DNA of 11,091 bases. Source: Nocardioidaceae bacterium. GTDB lineage: Bacteria > Actinomycetota > Actinomycetes > Propionibacteriales > Nocardioidaceae. How positions within the stretch are numbered: position 1 is the first letter of the stretch; every line of letters begins with the position of its first letter. The stretch is from the NCBI GenBank assembly GCA_020438665.1, contig JAGQUE010000101.1:1-11091 (forward strand), given 5' to 3'. The position numbers and the translations under genes were made by a program. The notes under the pieces are model-generated. The model made no database searches. It was not told the origin of the DNA and worked only from the letters and a program-made list of their open reading frames with translations. Below are positions 1-6,154 of the stretch, piece after piece.

Positions 1-128
1 ACATCACCGGCGTGGCCCGCTCCGCCGCCGACACCACCAGCGCCGCGTCCTCCACCAGCGAGGCCGCCGAAGAGCTCGCCCGCCTCGCCGCCGGCCTGCA
101 AGGCCTCGTCGGACAGTTCAGGTACTGA
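1..128 (+). CDS. Methyl-accepting chemotaxis protein, C-terminal end (partial)
   Basis: The last 41 codons of a gene that begins before the window; the reading frame enters at base 3 and stops with TGA at 126-128. The peptide is rich in Ala, Ser, Thr and Glu (for example ADTTSAASSTSEAAEELARL) and ends LQGLVGQFRY. This is the typical end of a methyl-accepting chemotaxis protein: the final helix of the cytoplasmic coiled-coil signalling hairpin, closing with a short L-x-x-L-V-x-x-F segment. Such receptors pass ligand signals to CheA/CheW. No sensor or HAMP part is visible, so the ligand is unknown. Its 3' end overlaps the convergent regulator gene by 11 bp. The family call rests on a short tail and is reasonable but not certain. 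Confidence 0.7.
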   Translation, partial: ITGVARSAADTTSAASSTSEAAEELARLAAGLQGLVGQFRY

Positions 129-1815
129 GGTCGCGTGGTCGAGGGGCCGACGGCCCGTCGACCCGGGACACCCCCGCCAGGGCCCGCAGGGTCGTCCAGG
201 CCCGGGTGGCGAGCTGAAGCTGGAAGCGTGTGTCCGGGTTCGCGATGTCCAGCCCGGTCAGCTCGCAGGCCCGGCCGATCCGGTAGCGCACCGTGCTCCG
301 GCCGACGCCCAGGGACCGCGCGGTGGCGTCATAGCCGCCACCGGTGTCGACGAAGCGCGCCAGCGTCATGACGAGGTCACCACCACGCTGCTCGTCATAG
401 TCCAACAGTCGCCCCAGCCAGCGCCGTACGAACGTCTCGACCCCTGCGGGGTCGGTCGCCTCGGACAGGAACTGATAGACGCCGAGGTCGTCGTAGGCGA
501 CGACGCCGTTTCGACCTTCGCCTGCGGCTGCCAGCCTCAGGCTGAGCTCGGCCTCCCGGTGGGAGCGGGGGTAGTCGTCCGGTGAGCGACACAGGCTGCC
601 GACCCCGGCGTGAAGGCGTCGGCGGTCGATGAGACTCACCAGAGCGGTGGGGAGCCGGTACGGCGATGCGACCGCCCCGTCGTCTGGGGCCACGACGATG
701 GCCACGACGGTGTCGCCTCGTGGCATCAGCAGCAACCGCCGCCCCGGAAGGGCCGTCCGGATCTCCGCCACCAGGTCGGTGGCCTGACCCGACCCCGTCG
801 CACTGAGGACGACGACGCGGTGAGGCAGCCCGAGGTCGTGGCCGAGTGCCCGCGCTCGTGCCCCGACGCCCTCGTCCGCACCACCGAGCAGTGCCGCCAC
901 CAGGTCGACGCCGAGCCTCAGCTCGGTCTCGGCGATGCTGTGGAGCCTGGCCAGCTCCATGGCCAGCACGGTGGCGGCGTGCTCGAGTGCCATGGTCTCC
1001 TGCTCGCCGATGACCGACTCCGCACCGATCAGATAGATCAGGGCCACCAGGTCGCTGCGTGGACGGGCGGCGGCGAGGAGTCGGTCCTCCTCCTGGATCG
1101 GCCGTCCGGACCGCAGCGCGCGGTGGGCTAGGTCGGCGGGAGCGGCTGCGGACAGCGCGCGAGTCGGTGGGGCGGTCTCCGGGCCCGCGCGGCCCAGGAC
1201 GTTGCCCCGGTCGTCCTCGATGACGGCCGGCAGTCCCGTGAGCTCGAACAGCGCACGCACGATCCCGGCGTAGCCCTCGAGGTTGAGCGCCACGGCGGTG
1301 AAGCGGTCGTGGATGCGGTTCTTGTGCTCGAGGGTCGCCACCGTGTCGGCGAGTGCCGCGTTGGCGGTGGCATGGTCGGCATGAAGCCGAGCGTTGGTGA
1401 TGGCGATGCCGGTCTGTTGGGCGAGGGATCTCAGGAGCGGGATCTTGTCGGGGGACAGCGGCTCGTGGTTGACCACGAGAAGGTGCCCGACGGCGCCTTC
1501 GAGCCCATGGAGCGGGCACGCCCAGGCCCAGCTGTTGCCGCCCGCGTCCACACGGCCGCCCGCCGGGGGGAGGTTGCGAAGCTGCCGGCGCACGCGCACC
1601 CCGGTGGCTGGGTCGTCGGCGGGCGGGCCACCGTGCCAGCCGATGCCGTCGAGGTGGACCGACACCAGTCCGCAGTCCACGAGGGCAGGGGTTGCGGTCC
1701 GGGCCAGGTGGAGGATCTCGTGCTCGTGGCGGCGCTCGGTCATGAGAAGCGAGAGCGCCAGCAGCCCGCGCACGGTCGACAGCTCCTTGCGGAGCGTCAG
1801 CTCCGACTCGGCCAT
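118..1815 (-). CDS. PucR/CdaR-family transcriptional regulator with GAF domain
   Basis: A 565-residue cytoplasmic regulator. Residues about 25-145 resemble a GAF domain. A helical linker (about 145-172) leads into a second PucR-type sensor segment (about 172-290, with GLPAVIEDDRGNVLG). Residues about 300-420 resemble the degenerate GGDEF-like CdaR domain. The C-terminus (about 483-545) is the PucR helix-turn-helix: YDATARSLGVGRSTVRYRI followed by the L-T-G-L-D-x-x-x-P-x-x-R-F pattern. Family members usually activate catabolic genes in response to small molecules. It lies 22 bp downstream of the MEDS gene on the same strand, so the two are probably cotranscribed, and the pair diverges from the monooxygenase operon. 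I infer that it regulates that operon. No good Shine-Dalgarno sequence precedes the ATG at 1815; a 12-bp palindrome occupies that spot. A start at Met25 is possible but would shorten the conserved N-terminus. Confidence 0.88.
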   Translation of the reverse strand: MAESELTLRKELSTVRGLLALSLLMTERRHEHEILHLARTATPALVDCGLVSVHLDGIGWHGGPPADDPATGVRVRRQLRNLPPAGGRVDAGGNSWAWACPLHGLEGAVGHLLVVNHEPLSPDKIPLLRSLAQQTGIAITNARLHADHATANAALADTVATLEHKNRIHDRFTAVALNLEGYAGIVRALFELTGLPAVIEDDRGNVLGRAGPETAPPTRALSAAAPADLAHRALRSGRPIQEEDRLLAAARPRSDLVALIYLIGAESVIGEQETMALEHAATVLAMELARLHSIAETELRLGVDLVAALLGGADEGVGARARALGHDLGLPHRVVVLSATGSGQATDLVAEIRTALPGRRLLLMPRGDTVVAIVVAPDDGAVASPYRLPTALVSLIDRRRLHAGVGSLCRSPDDYPRSHREAELSLRLAAAGEGRNGVVAYDDLGVYQFLSEATDPAGVETFVRRWLGRLLDYDEQRGGDLVMTLARFVDTGGGYDATARSLGVGRSTVRYRIGRACELTGLDIANPDTRFQLQLATRAWTTLRALAGVSRVDGPSAPRPRDLST

Positions 1816-1820
1816 GGTGA

Positions 1821-1832
1821 GGTCGCGCGACC
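1821..1832. promoter_or_regulatory. 12-bp perfect palindrome before the PucR-type gene
   Basis: GGTCGCGCGACC is identical to its reverse complement. It fills most of the 22-bp gap between the MEDS stop and the PucR-type start, where a Shine-Dalgarno sequence would be expected and is missing. It could be a protein-binding site or a small RNA stem that limits translation of the regulator. A chance palindrome in GC-rich DNA is also possible. Confidence 0.3.
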
Positions 1833-1837
1833 GTGTG

Positions 1838-2440
1838 TCACGCGTGGGCGATGAACTCGTCGCCGGTGAGGTGGTGGGGGTTCTCCAGCAGGAGTCCGCC
1901 CATCAGGATCCGCGGATGGGTCTTGATGAGATCCAGCAGGACGCCGCCGCCGACCTTGGCGAGGTCATAGAGGCACAGCACCGCCTGGGGGAAACGGTCC
2001 ACGAACGCATTGGCCCACGACTCGTAGCGGACCACGCTGTCACGCCGCGGAGGCACCCGGTCCAGCCACGACATCTCGCCGAGCACCCAGGCGAACCCAT
2101 AGCTGGCCTCGTCCTGCAATGCGCGCGCTCGTGACTCCCAGAAGGCGATCATGCCGTCCTCGTCGAACCGGCCACGTTGGAGGTAGGTCTGCTCGGCGTC
2201 ATAGAGCTCCAGCTGCCCCGAGCTGAGGCAGTCGTCCAGGTCGACCGTGCCGGTCAACCGGTTGCGCAGCTCGACCGGCGCCACCGAGTCGACCACGGCG
2301 ATGCATTTGTCGCCGCTTGTCAACGCCCCGCTGAGGAAGGGCATGAGCAGGGCGTCGCGCTCGGCCTCGCCGTAATAGAAGCCGCAGACGTGATCGCCGG
2401 GCTCGAGCGTGAGGCCCGGCAGCTGCAAGGGATCGGTCAT
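1838..2440 (-). CDS. MEDS (DcmR-type sensory) domain protein
   Basis: A 200-residue soluble protein that is almost entirely one MEDS domain (methanogen/methylotroph DcmR sensory domain). Diagnostic stretches are GDHVCGFYYGEAERDALLMP (residues 15-34), the small-residue segment GALTSGDKCIAVVD (38-51), and the C-terminal block CLYDLAKVGGGVLLDLIKTH (156-175) followed by PRILMGG and ENPHH. The domain has a KaiC-like fold and was defined from DcmR, the regulator of dichloromethane dehalogenase; hydrocarbon-derivative sensing is the proposed role. No DNA-binding domain is fused, so it presumably acts through a partner, most likely the PucR-type regulator encoded next. The start is supported by GGAGGAG (complement of 2447-2453), 6 nt before the ATG. 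It diverges from the monooxygenase operon. The family call is firm; the ligand is unknown. Confidence 0.85.
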   Translation of the reverse strand: MTDPLQLPGLTLEPGDHVCGFYYGEAERDALLMPFLSGALTSGDKCIAVVDSVAPVELRNRLTGTVDLDDCLSSGQLELYDAEQTYLQRGRFDEDGMIAFWESRARALQDEASYGFAWVLGEMSWLDRVPPRRDSVVRYESWANAFVDRFPQAVLCLYDLAKVGGGVLLDLIKTHPRILMGGLLLENPHHLTGDEFIAHA

Positions 2441-2586
2441 CGTTCGCTCCTCCGGTCGAGCGGCATCTCGTCCAGGCGTCCCACAGTGATAGGCGTCACG
2501 CTCAGCAGCCCCGGGTGTTCCGGGCGGCGGAACGAGGTCTGGCCGGTCGCGGCCACAAGGTCACCGGATTCGGCCCTGTCCGGCCA

Positions 2587-2616
2587 TGGTCCTGGGTCGC
2601 CCGCGGTCCCTAGCGT
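2587..2616 (+). promoter_or_regulatory. Candidate promoter of the monooxygenase operon
   Basis: In the 231-bp divergent intergenic region, TAGCGT (2611-2616) resembles an actinobacterial -10 box. A weak TGGTCC (2587-2592) lies 18 bp upstream as a possible -35. Transcription would start near 2623 and give a leader of about 50 nt before the ATG at 2672. I saw no sigma-54 GG-N10-GC pair that I would trust. This is inferred from pattern only. Confidence 0.33.
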
Positions 2617-2640
2617 GCGGCGCACCTCACGTGGTCCACG
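2615..2640. promoter_or_regulatory. Two adjacent short palindromes, candidate operator
   Basis: GTGC-GGC-GCAC (2615-2625) and CGTGG-T-CCACG (2630-2640) are both perfect palindromes of 11 nt. They are separated by 4 nt and lie directly at and after the candidate -10 box. Their spacing and position between promoter and start codon suit a regulator binding site, for which the PucR-type protein is the nearest candidate. Short palindromes are common in GC-rich DNA, so this is tentative. Confidence 0.3.
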
Positions 2641-2671
2641 GCGACGCGCCGTGCGTGCGAAAGGAACCCCG

Positions 2672-4183
2672 ATGCCTGCACTTGCCCGCTCCGACTGGTA
2701 CGACCTGACCCGGGACATGAACTGGGACCTCACCTATGTGACCGAGGAGCAGGCGTTCCCCGACCTCCTGTCAAAGAGCTTCGGCATCCCGGCCCACGAC
2801 TGGTGGGTCTGGGACGAGCCCTACAAGATCACCTACTCCGACTATGTGCAGAACCAGGCCGGCAAGGACCAGGGGCTGTTCTCGGTCAACAACGTGGTGA
2901 GCCGCTCGAAGATCTTCGACAACCTGGAGCCCGGCTGGAAGGCCGCCGTCATCGCTCACTACGGTGCGATCGCCGTCGCGGAGTACCAGGCCGGCATCGG
3001 CGAGGCCCGGATGGCGCGGTTCGGCCGCGCCGCCGCGTGGCGCAACATGGCGACGTACGGCACGCTGGACGAGACCCGCCACGGCCAGCTGCAGACCTAC
3101 TTCCCCTATACCGCGCTGGCCAAGGAGCCGCGGCTGGACTGGGCGCACAAGGCCTACCACACCAACGAGTGGGGCATCATCGCCGCGCGTCACCTGTTCG
3201 ACGACATGTTCACCGCCAACGACGCCGTCTCGATGGCCATCCAGCTGACGTTCACCTTCGAGACCGGATTCACCAACCTGCAGTTCCTCGGCATGGCTGC
3301 GGACGCGATGAAGGTCGGTGACATCGACTTCGGTGCTCTCATCTCCTCGATCCAGACCGACGAGGCGCGGCACGCCCAGCAGGGCGAGCCGACGCTCAAG
3401 ATCATGGTCGCGGCCGGCAAGAAGCAGGAGGCCCAGAACCTGCTCGACCGGATGTTCTGGCGGGCCTGGAAGATCTTCTCGCTGCTCACCGGCCTGTCGA
3501 TGGACTACTACACGCCGCTGGAGCACCGCACGCACTCCTTCAAGGAGTTCATGGACGACTTCATCAACAAGCAGTTCATCGACCAGTTCCGCGACCTCGG
3601 GCTTGAGAAGCCCTGGTATTGGGACCACTTGCTCAACGAGATGAACTGGCTCCACCACGCCTACCACATCGGCGTCTACTACTGGCGCCCGACGGTGTGG
3701 TGGAACCCGGTCGCCGGCGCCGCTCCCGAGGAGCGGGCGTGGCTCGAGGAGAAGTACCCCGGCTGGAACGACAGCTTCGGCAAGTACTGGGACGTGATGG
3801 GCGACAACGTCCGCGCCGGGCACCCCGAGCTGACTCTGCCTGAGACGTTCCCCATGGTCTGCAACAGCTGCCAGGTGCCGGTGTGTACGCCGGCCGGCTA
3901 TGCCGCCGGCTACCTGGACAGCCCGGTCCCGCCCCAGCTCGACCTGGACGGCCGCCGCTACACGTTCTGCTCCGAGCCCTGCAAGTGGGTCTTCGAGCAG
4001 GACCCCGACCAGTTCAAGGGTCACCTGTCGATCATCGACCGCTTCCTCGGGGGCGTCATCGACCCGCCGACCATCGATGGCGCACTGGCCTATATGGGTC
4101 TCTCGCCCGAGGAGATGGGCCAGGACGGCACCGACTACGCCTGGGCCCACGCGACCGCGACCGACTCGCAGACCGCTCCCTGA
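2672..4183 (+). CDS. tmoA: Toluene/alkene monooxygenase hydroxylase, alpha (diiron) subunit
   Basis: The 503-residue catalytic subunit of a four-component soluble diiron monooxygenase that uses O2 and electrons to hydroxylate aromatics or epoxidise alkenes. It aligns without gaps to toluene 4-monooxygenase TmoA over the first 230 or more residues as I recall that sequence. All six iron ligands fall at the same numbers: Glu104, Glu134 and His137 in a D-E-x-R-H motif, Glu197, and Glu231 and His234 in DEARH. Thr201, Ile100, Ala107, Phe176, Phe196 and Phe205 of the active-site pocket are also kept; position 103 is Ala where TmoA has Gly. Residues about 395-450 form a YHS-like domain with five cysteines that TmoA lacks. 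The ATG at 2672 is chosen because AAAGGA (2660-2665) precedes it and the protein then begins like TmoA; an in-frame opening far upstream crosses the MEDS gene. It is first in the six-gene operon. The substrate (toluene, isoprene or another alkene) cannot be fixed from sequence. Confidence 0.95.
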   Translation: MPALARSDWYDLTRDMNWDLTYVTEEQAFPDLLSKSFGIPAHDWWVWDEPYKITYSDYVQNQAGKDQGLFSVNNVVSRSKIFDNLEPGWKAAVIAHYGAIAVAEYQAGIGEARMARFGRAAAWRNMATYGTLDETRHGQLQTYFPYTALAKEPRLDWAHKAYHTNEWGIIAARHLFDDMFTANDAVSMAIQLTFTFETGFTNLQFLGMAADAMKVGDIDFGALISSIQTDEARHAQQGEPTLKIMVAAGKKQEAQNLLDRMFWRAWKIFSLLTGLSMDYYTPLEHRTHSFKEFMDDFINKQFIDQFRDLGLEKPWYWDHLLNEMNWLHHAYHIGVYYWRPTVWWNPVAGAAPEERAWLEEKYPGWNDSFGKYWDVMGDNVRAGHPELTLPETFPMVCNSCQVPVCTPAGYAAGYLDSPVPPQLDLDGRRYTFCSEPCKWVFEQDPDQFKGHLSIIDRFLGGVIDPPTIDGALAYMGLSPEEMGQDGTDYAWAHATATDSQTAP

Positions 4184-4215
4184 CCACCGGCCACCGACCA
4201 CCGAGGAGAGACAAC

Positions 4216-4461
4216 ATGGCGCTGTTCCCCGTGCTGGGAATCACCGAAGGCGACTTCGTCGTCGTGCTCGCACCCATCGACGACACCGACCCGATGAGCG
4301 TGGTCGCCGAGAAGATCGCTTACCACGGCGTCGGCAAGCGCGTCGCCGACCCCGGCCGCCCGCTCCACGTCCGGTACCAGGGCAGCGTGCTCGACGACGA
4401 CGCCACCGTCATCGACGCCGGCTGCACCGCCATGGACGTCCTGGAGGTCGTGTTCGGATGA
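4216..4461 (+). CDS. tmoB: Monooxygenase hydroxylase gamma subunit (TmoB-like)
   Basis: An 81-residue protein matching the small gamma subunit of toluene/alkene monooxygenase hydroxylases (TmoB is about 84 residues). It begins MALFPVLGITEGDFVVVLAP and contains the recognisable D-x-M-x-x-V-A-E-K-x-A-Y-H segment (residues 25-37). It ends with the ubiquitin-like strand pattern M-D-V-L-E-V-V-F. The subunit packs on the alpha subunit and is needed for a stable hydroxylase dimer; it carries no cofactor. GAGGAGAG (4202-4209) lies just before the ATG, 32 bp after the alpha-subunit stop. Its stop overlaps the next start in an ATGA, implying translational coupling. Confidence 0.9.
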   Translation: MALFPVLGITEGDFVVVLAPIDDTDPMSVVAEKIAYHGVGKRVADPGRPLHVRYQGSVLDDDATVIDAGCTAMDVLEVVFG

Positions 4462-4829
4462 CCGAGGAGATCCGCTGGCTGCCCGCCGTACCGGAGGAGG
4501 AGCTCTGGGAAGGCGACCTGCTCGACGTCGAGATCGACGACGACCAGGTGCTGCTGGTGCACCTCGGCGGCGGACCGATCAAGGCCTACCAGGGCATGTG
4601 CCCGCACCAGGAGGTGCTGCTGGCGGACGGTGAGTGGAACCCCGACACCGGGCACCTCGAGTGCCCCGGGCACAAGTGGGAGTTCGACATGAGCACGGGA
4701 GCCGGTCTCAACCCCACCGGCTGCCAGCTCTTCGAGTTCCCGGTCCGGGTGCAGGACGGCAAGGTCGAGGTCGGGGTCCCGCAGGACGGGGAGCGTCACT
4801 ACTACCGCTTCAGCACAGCGGGCGACTGA
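4458..4829 (+). CDS. tmoC: Rieske-type ferredoxin of the monooxygenase (TmoC-like)
   Basis: A 123-residue [2Fe-2S] Rieske ferredoxin that carries electrons from the reductase to the diiron hydroxylase. The cluster motif is complete: Cys48-Pro-His50 (MCPHQEV) and Cys69-Pro-Gly-His72 (CPGHKWEF). TmoC, of similar length (about 112 residues), has the same C-x-H and C-x2-H pair. There is no signal or membrane segment, so it is soluble and cytoplasmic. The ATG shares bases with the gamma-subunit stop, and GGAGG at 4443-4447 sits about 10 nt upstream inside that gene. Use of a Rieske ferredoxin places the operon with the toluene/isoprene/alkene monooxygenase group rather than with methane or propane monooxygenases and phenol hydroxylases, which lack this component. 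Confidence 0.94.
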   Translation: MTEEIRWLPAVPEEELWEGDLLDVEIDDDQVLLVHLGGGPIKAYQGMCPHQEVLLADGEWNPDTGHLECPGHKWEFDMSTGAGLNPTGCQLFEFPVRVQDGKVEVGVPQDGERHYYRFSTAGD

Positions 4830-4840
4830 GAGAAGGACCC

Positions 4841-5143
4841 ATGGAGCAGCAACACGTCAAGATGGTCGGCCCGGTGGTTCGTGGGCTGGACCCCATGCTC
4901 GCCGAGGCGGTGATCACCGCCATCGAGGTCGACAACCCCGAGTGCGACGTCCTCGTCGAGGATGAGGGCGGCTATATCCGCATCACCACGCCGCAGTTCT
5001 GCCGGCTCACCCGCGCCAGTCTCGAGGACGCGATGGGCCGCAACTTCCAGCTCTATCAGCTCGAACCCCAGCTCGCCGGTTTCGCCGGCCGCATGAAGCT
5101 CAGCGACGACGAGGTCGTCTGGTTCCTCGAAAGGGAGGACTGA
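4841..5143 (+). CDS. tmoD: Monooxygenase effector/coupling protein (TmoD/MmoB-like)
   Basis: A 100-residue cofactor-free effector of the MmoB/DmpM/TmoD family, which docks on the hydroxylase alpha subunit and tunes O2 activation and regiospecificity. Recognisable features are the N-terminal VGPVVRGLDPMLAEAVITAI (residues 9-28), the following D-N-P segment, the strand G-G-Y-I-R-I and the F-x-L-Y-Q-L-E block near residues 72-78. Length matches TmoD (about 103). It starts 11 bp after the ferredoxin stop, behind AGAAGGA (4831-4837). The strong family fit and fixed operon position make this a secure call. Confidence 0.92.
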   Translation: MEQQHVKMVGPVVRGLDPMLAEAVITAIEVDNPECDVLVEDEGGYIRITTPQFCRLTRASLEDAMGRNFQLYQLEPQLAGFAGRMKLSDDEVVWFLERED

Positions 5144-5146
5144 ACT

Positions 5147-6154
5147 ATGGCTGTTTCCCAGCGAAAGCCCCCGAAGACATGGAGCCTGCTCGGCGACGTA
5201 CGCCGTCGGCCCAACCCCTACGAGGTGACTGCCGCGAAGTTCAACTACCACTTCCGCCGGCAGCCCGCTCCCTTCGAGCTGGACCCCAACGCCGATCTCA
5301 ACCGTCACTACCTGGCCAACCGTGAGGGCTCGGCGTTCAACGTGGACGACTGGGAGGGGTTCCGTGACCCCGCCCGGCTCACCTACTCCGACTATGTCTC
5401 GCTCCAGAAGGACCGCGAGACCTATCAGGACGGTCTCGTCGACCACCACGAGGCCGCGGGCTCGATGGGGGAGCTCGGCGAGGACTGGGTAGCGACGCTC
5501 CGCGCCCTGTTCATCCCCCTGCGCTTCCCGATCCATGTGCTGCAGATGACCGCCCACTACGCCGCCCAGATGGCGCCGTCGGCGTTCATCATCAACTGCG
5601 CCAATTTCCAGGCCGCCGACGAGATGCGCCGGATCCAGCGGATGGCCTATGCCACCCGCGCACTGGCCAACGTCCACGGCGACGACCTGGCCGCCACCGA
5701 CACGGCTCGGGACGCCTGGGTGAGTGGCGCCGAGTGGCAGGGCCTGCGCGAGGCGCTGGAGAAACTGCTGACCGTCATGGACTGGGGGGAGGCGTTCGTC
5801 GCGCTCAACCTGGTCCTGAAGCCCGCGATCGACGCGCTGGTCAATCAGGAGCTCGCCCAGCTCGCGGCCGACAACGGCGACGAGTACCTCTCCCTCGCGC
5901 TGGCCGACTTCGACCTCGACGCCCAGCGCAGCCAGGACTGGACCGCGGCCCTGATGACCTATGCCATCGAGCAGGATCCCGCCATGGCGGACGTCGCAAG
6001 GGGGTGGGTGGACGCCTGGGCGCCTCGGGCCGACGCCGCTGTCGCTGGGCTCGCCGATCTGTTCGAGGCCGCCCCCAAGGCGACCGACGCGGCCCGCGTG
6101 GTCGAGGCTGTCGCGGCGCGACGCCGGGCGTTCTTCGACCGTTGCGGCCTGTGA
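5147..6154 (+). CDS. tmoE: Monooxygenase hydroxylase beta subunit (TmoE-like)
   Basis: The 335-residue beta subunit of the (alpha-beta-gamma)2 hydroxylase. It has the same ferritin-like helical fold as alpha but lacks the paired E-x-x-H iron ligands, so it is structural. It begins with the family pattern K-P-x-K-T-W-S-x-L-G (residues 8-17) and contains the conserved QMTAHYAAQMAPSAFIINCA stretch, and later W-Q-G-L-R-E-x-x-E-K-x-L and DWGEAFVALNLVLKP. Compared with TmoE as I recall it (slightly over 300 residues), it is longer at the C-terminus, with a charged helical tail. AAGGGAGG (5131-5138) precedes the ATG, which is 3 bp after the effector stop. Its TGA overlaps the reductase GTG, so coupling continues to the last gene. 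Confidence 0.92.
   Translation: MAVSQRKPPKTWSLLGDVRRRPNPYEVTAAKFNYHFRRQPAPFELDPNADLNRHYLANREGSAFNVDDWEGFRDPARLTYSDYVSLQKDRETYQDGLVDHHEAAGSMGELGEDWVATLRALFIPLRFPIHVLQMTAHYAAQMAPSAFIINCANFQAADEMRRIQRMAYATRALANVHGDDLAATDTARDAWVSGAEWQGLREALEKLLTVMDWGEAFVALNLVLKPAIDALVNQELAQLAADNGDEYLSLALADFDLDAQRSQDWTAALMTYAIEQDPAMADVARGWVDAWAPRADAAVAGLADLFEAAPKATDAARVVEAVAARRRAFFDRCGL

Noticed and set aside
2177..2671. In-frame upstream extension of the alpha subunit
   Set aside because: It would run through the MEDS gene and the promoter region. The ATG at 2672 has a ribosome binding site and matches the family's N-terminus.
2771..4201. Minus-strand open frame of 476 codons opposite the monooxygenase alpha subunit
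   Set aside because: The plus strand encodes the alpha subunit with all iron ligands. The antisense product is Val/Gly/Leu-rich with no motif.
5734..6150. In-frame upstream extension of the reductase
   Set aside because: It overlaps the beta-subunit gene and has no similarity to a reductase. The GTG at 6151 overlaps the beta stop and gives the expected length.
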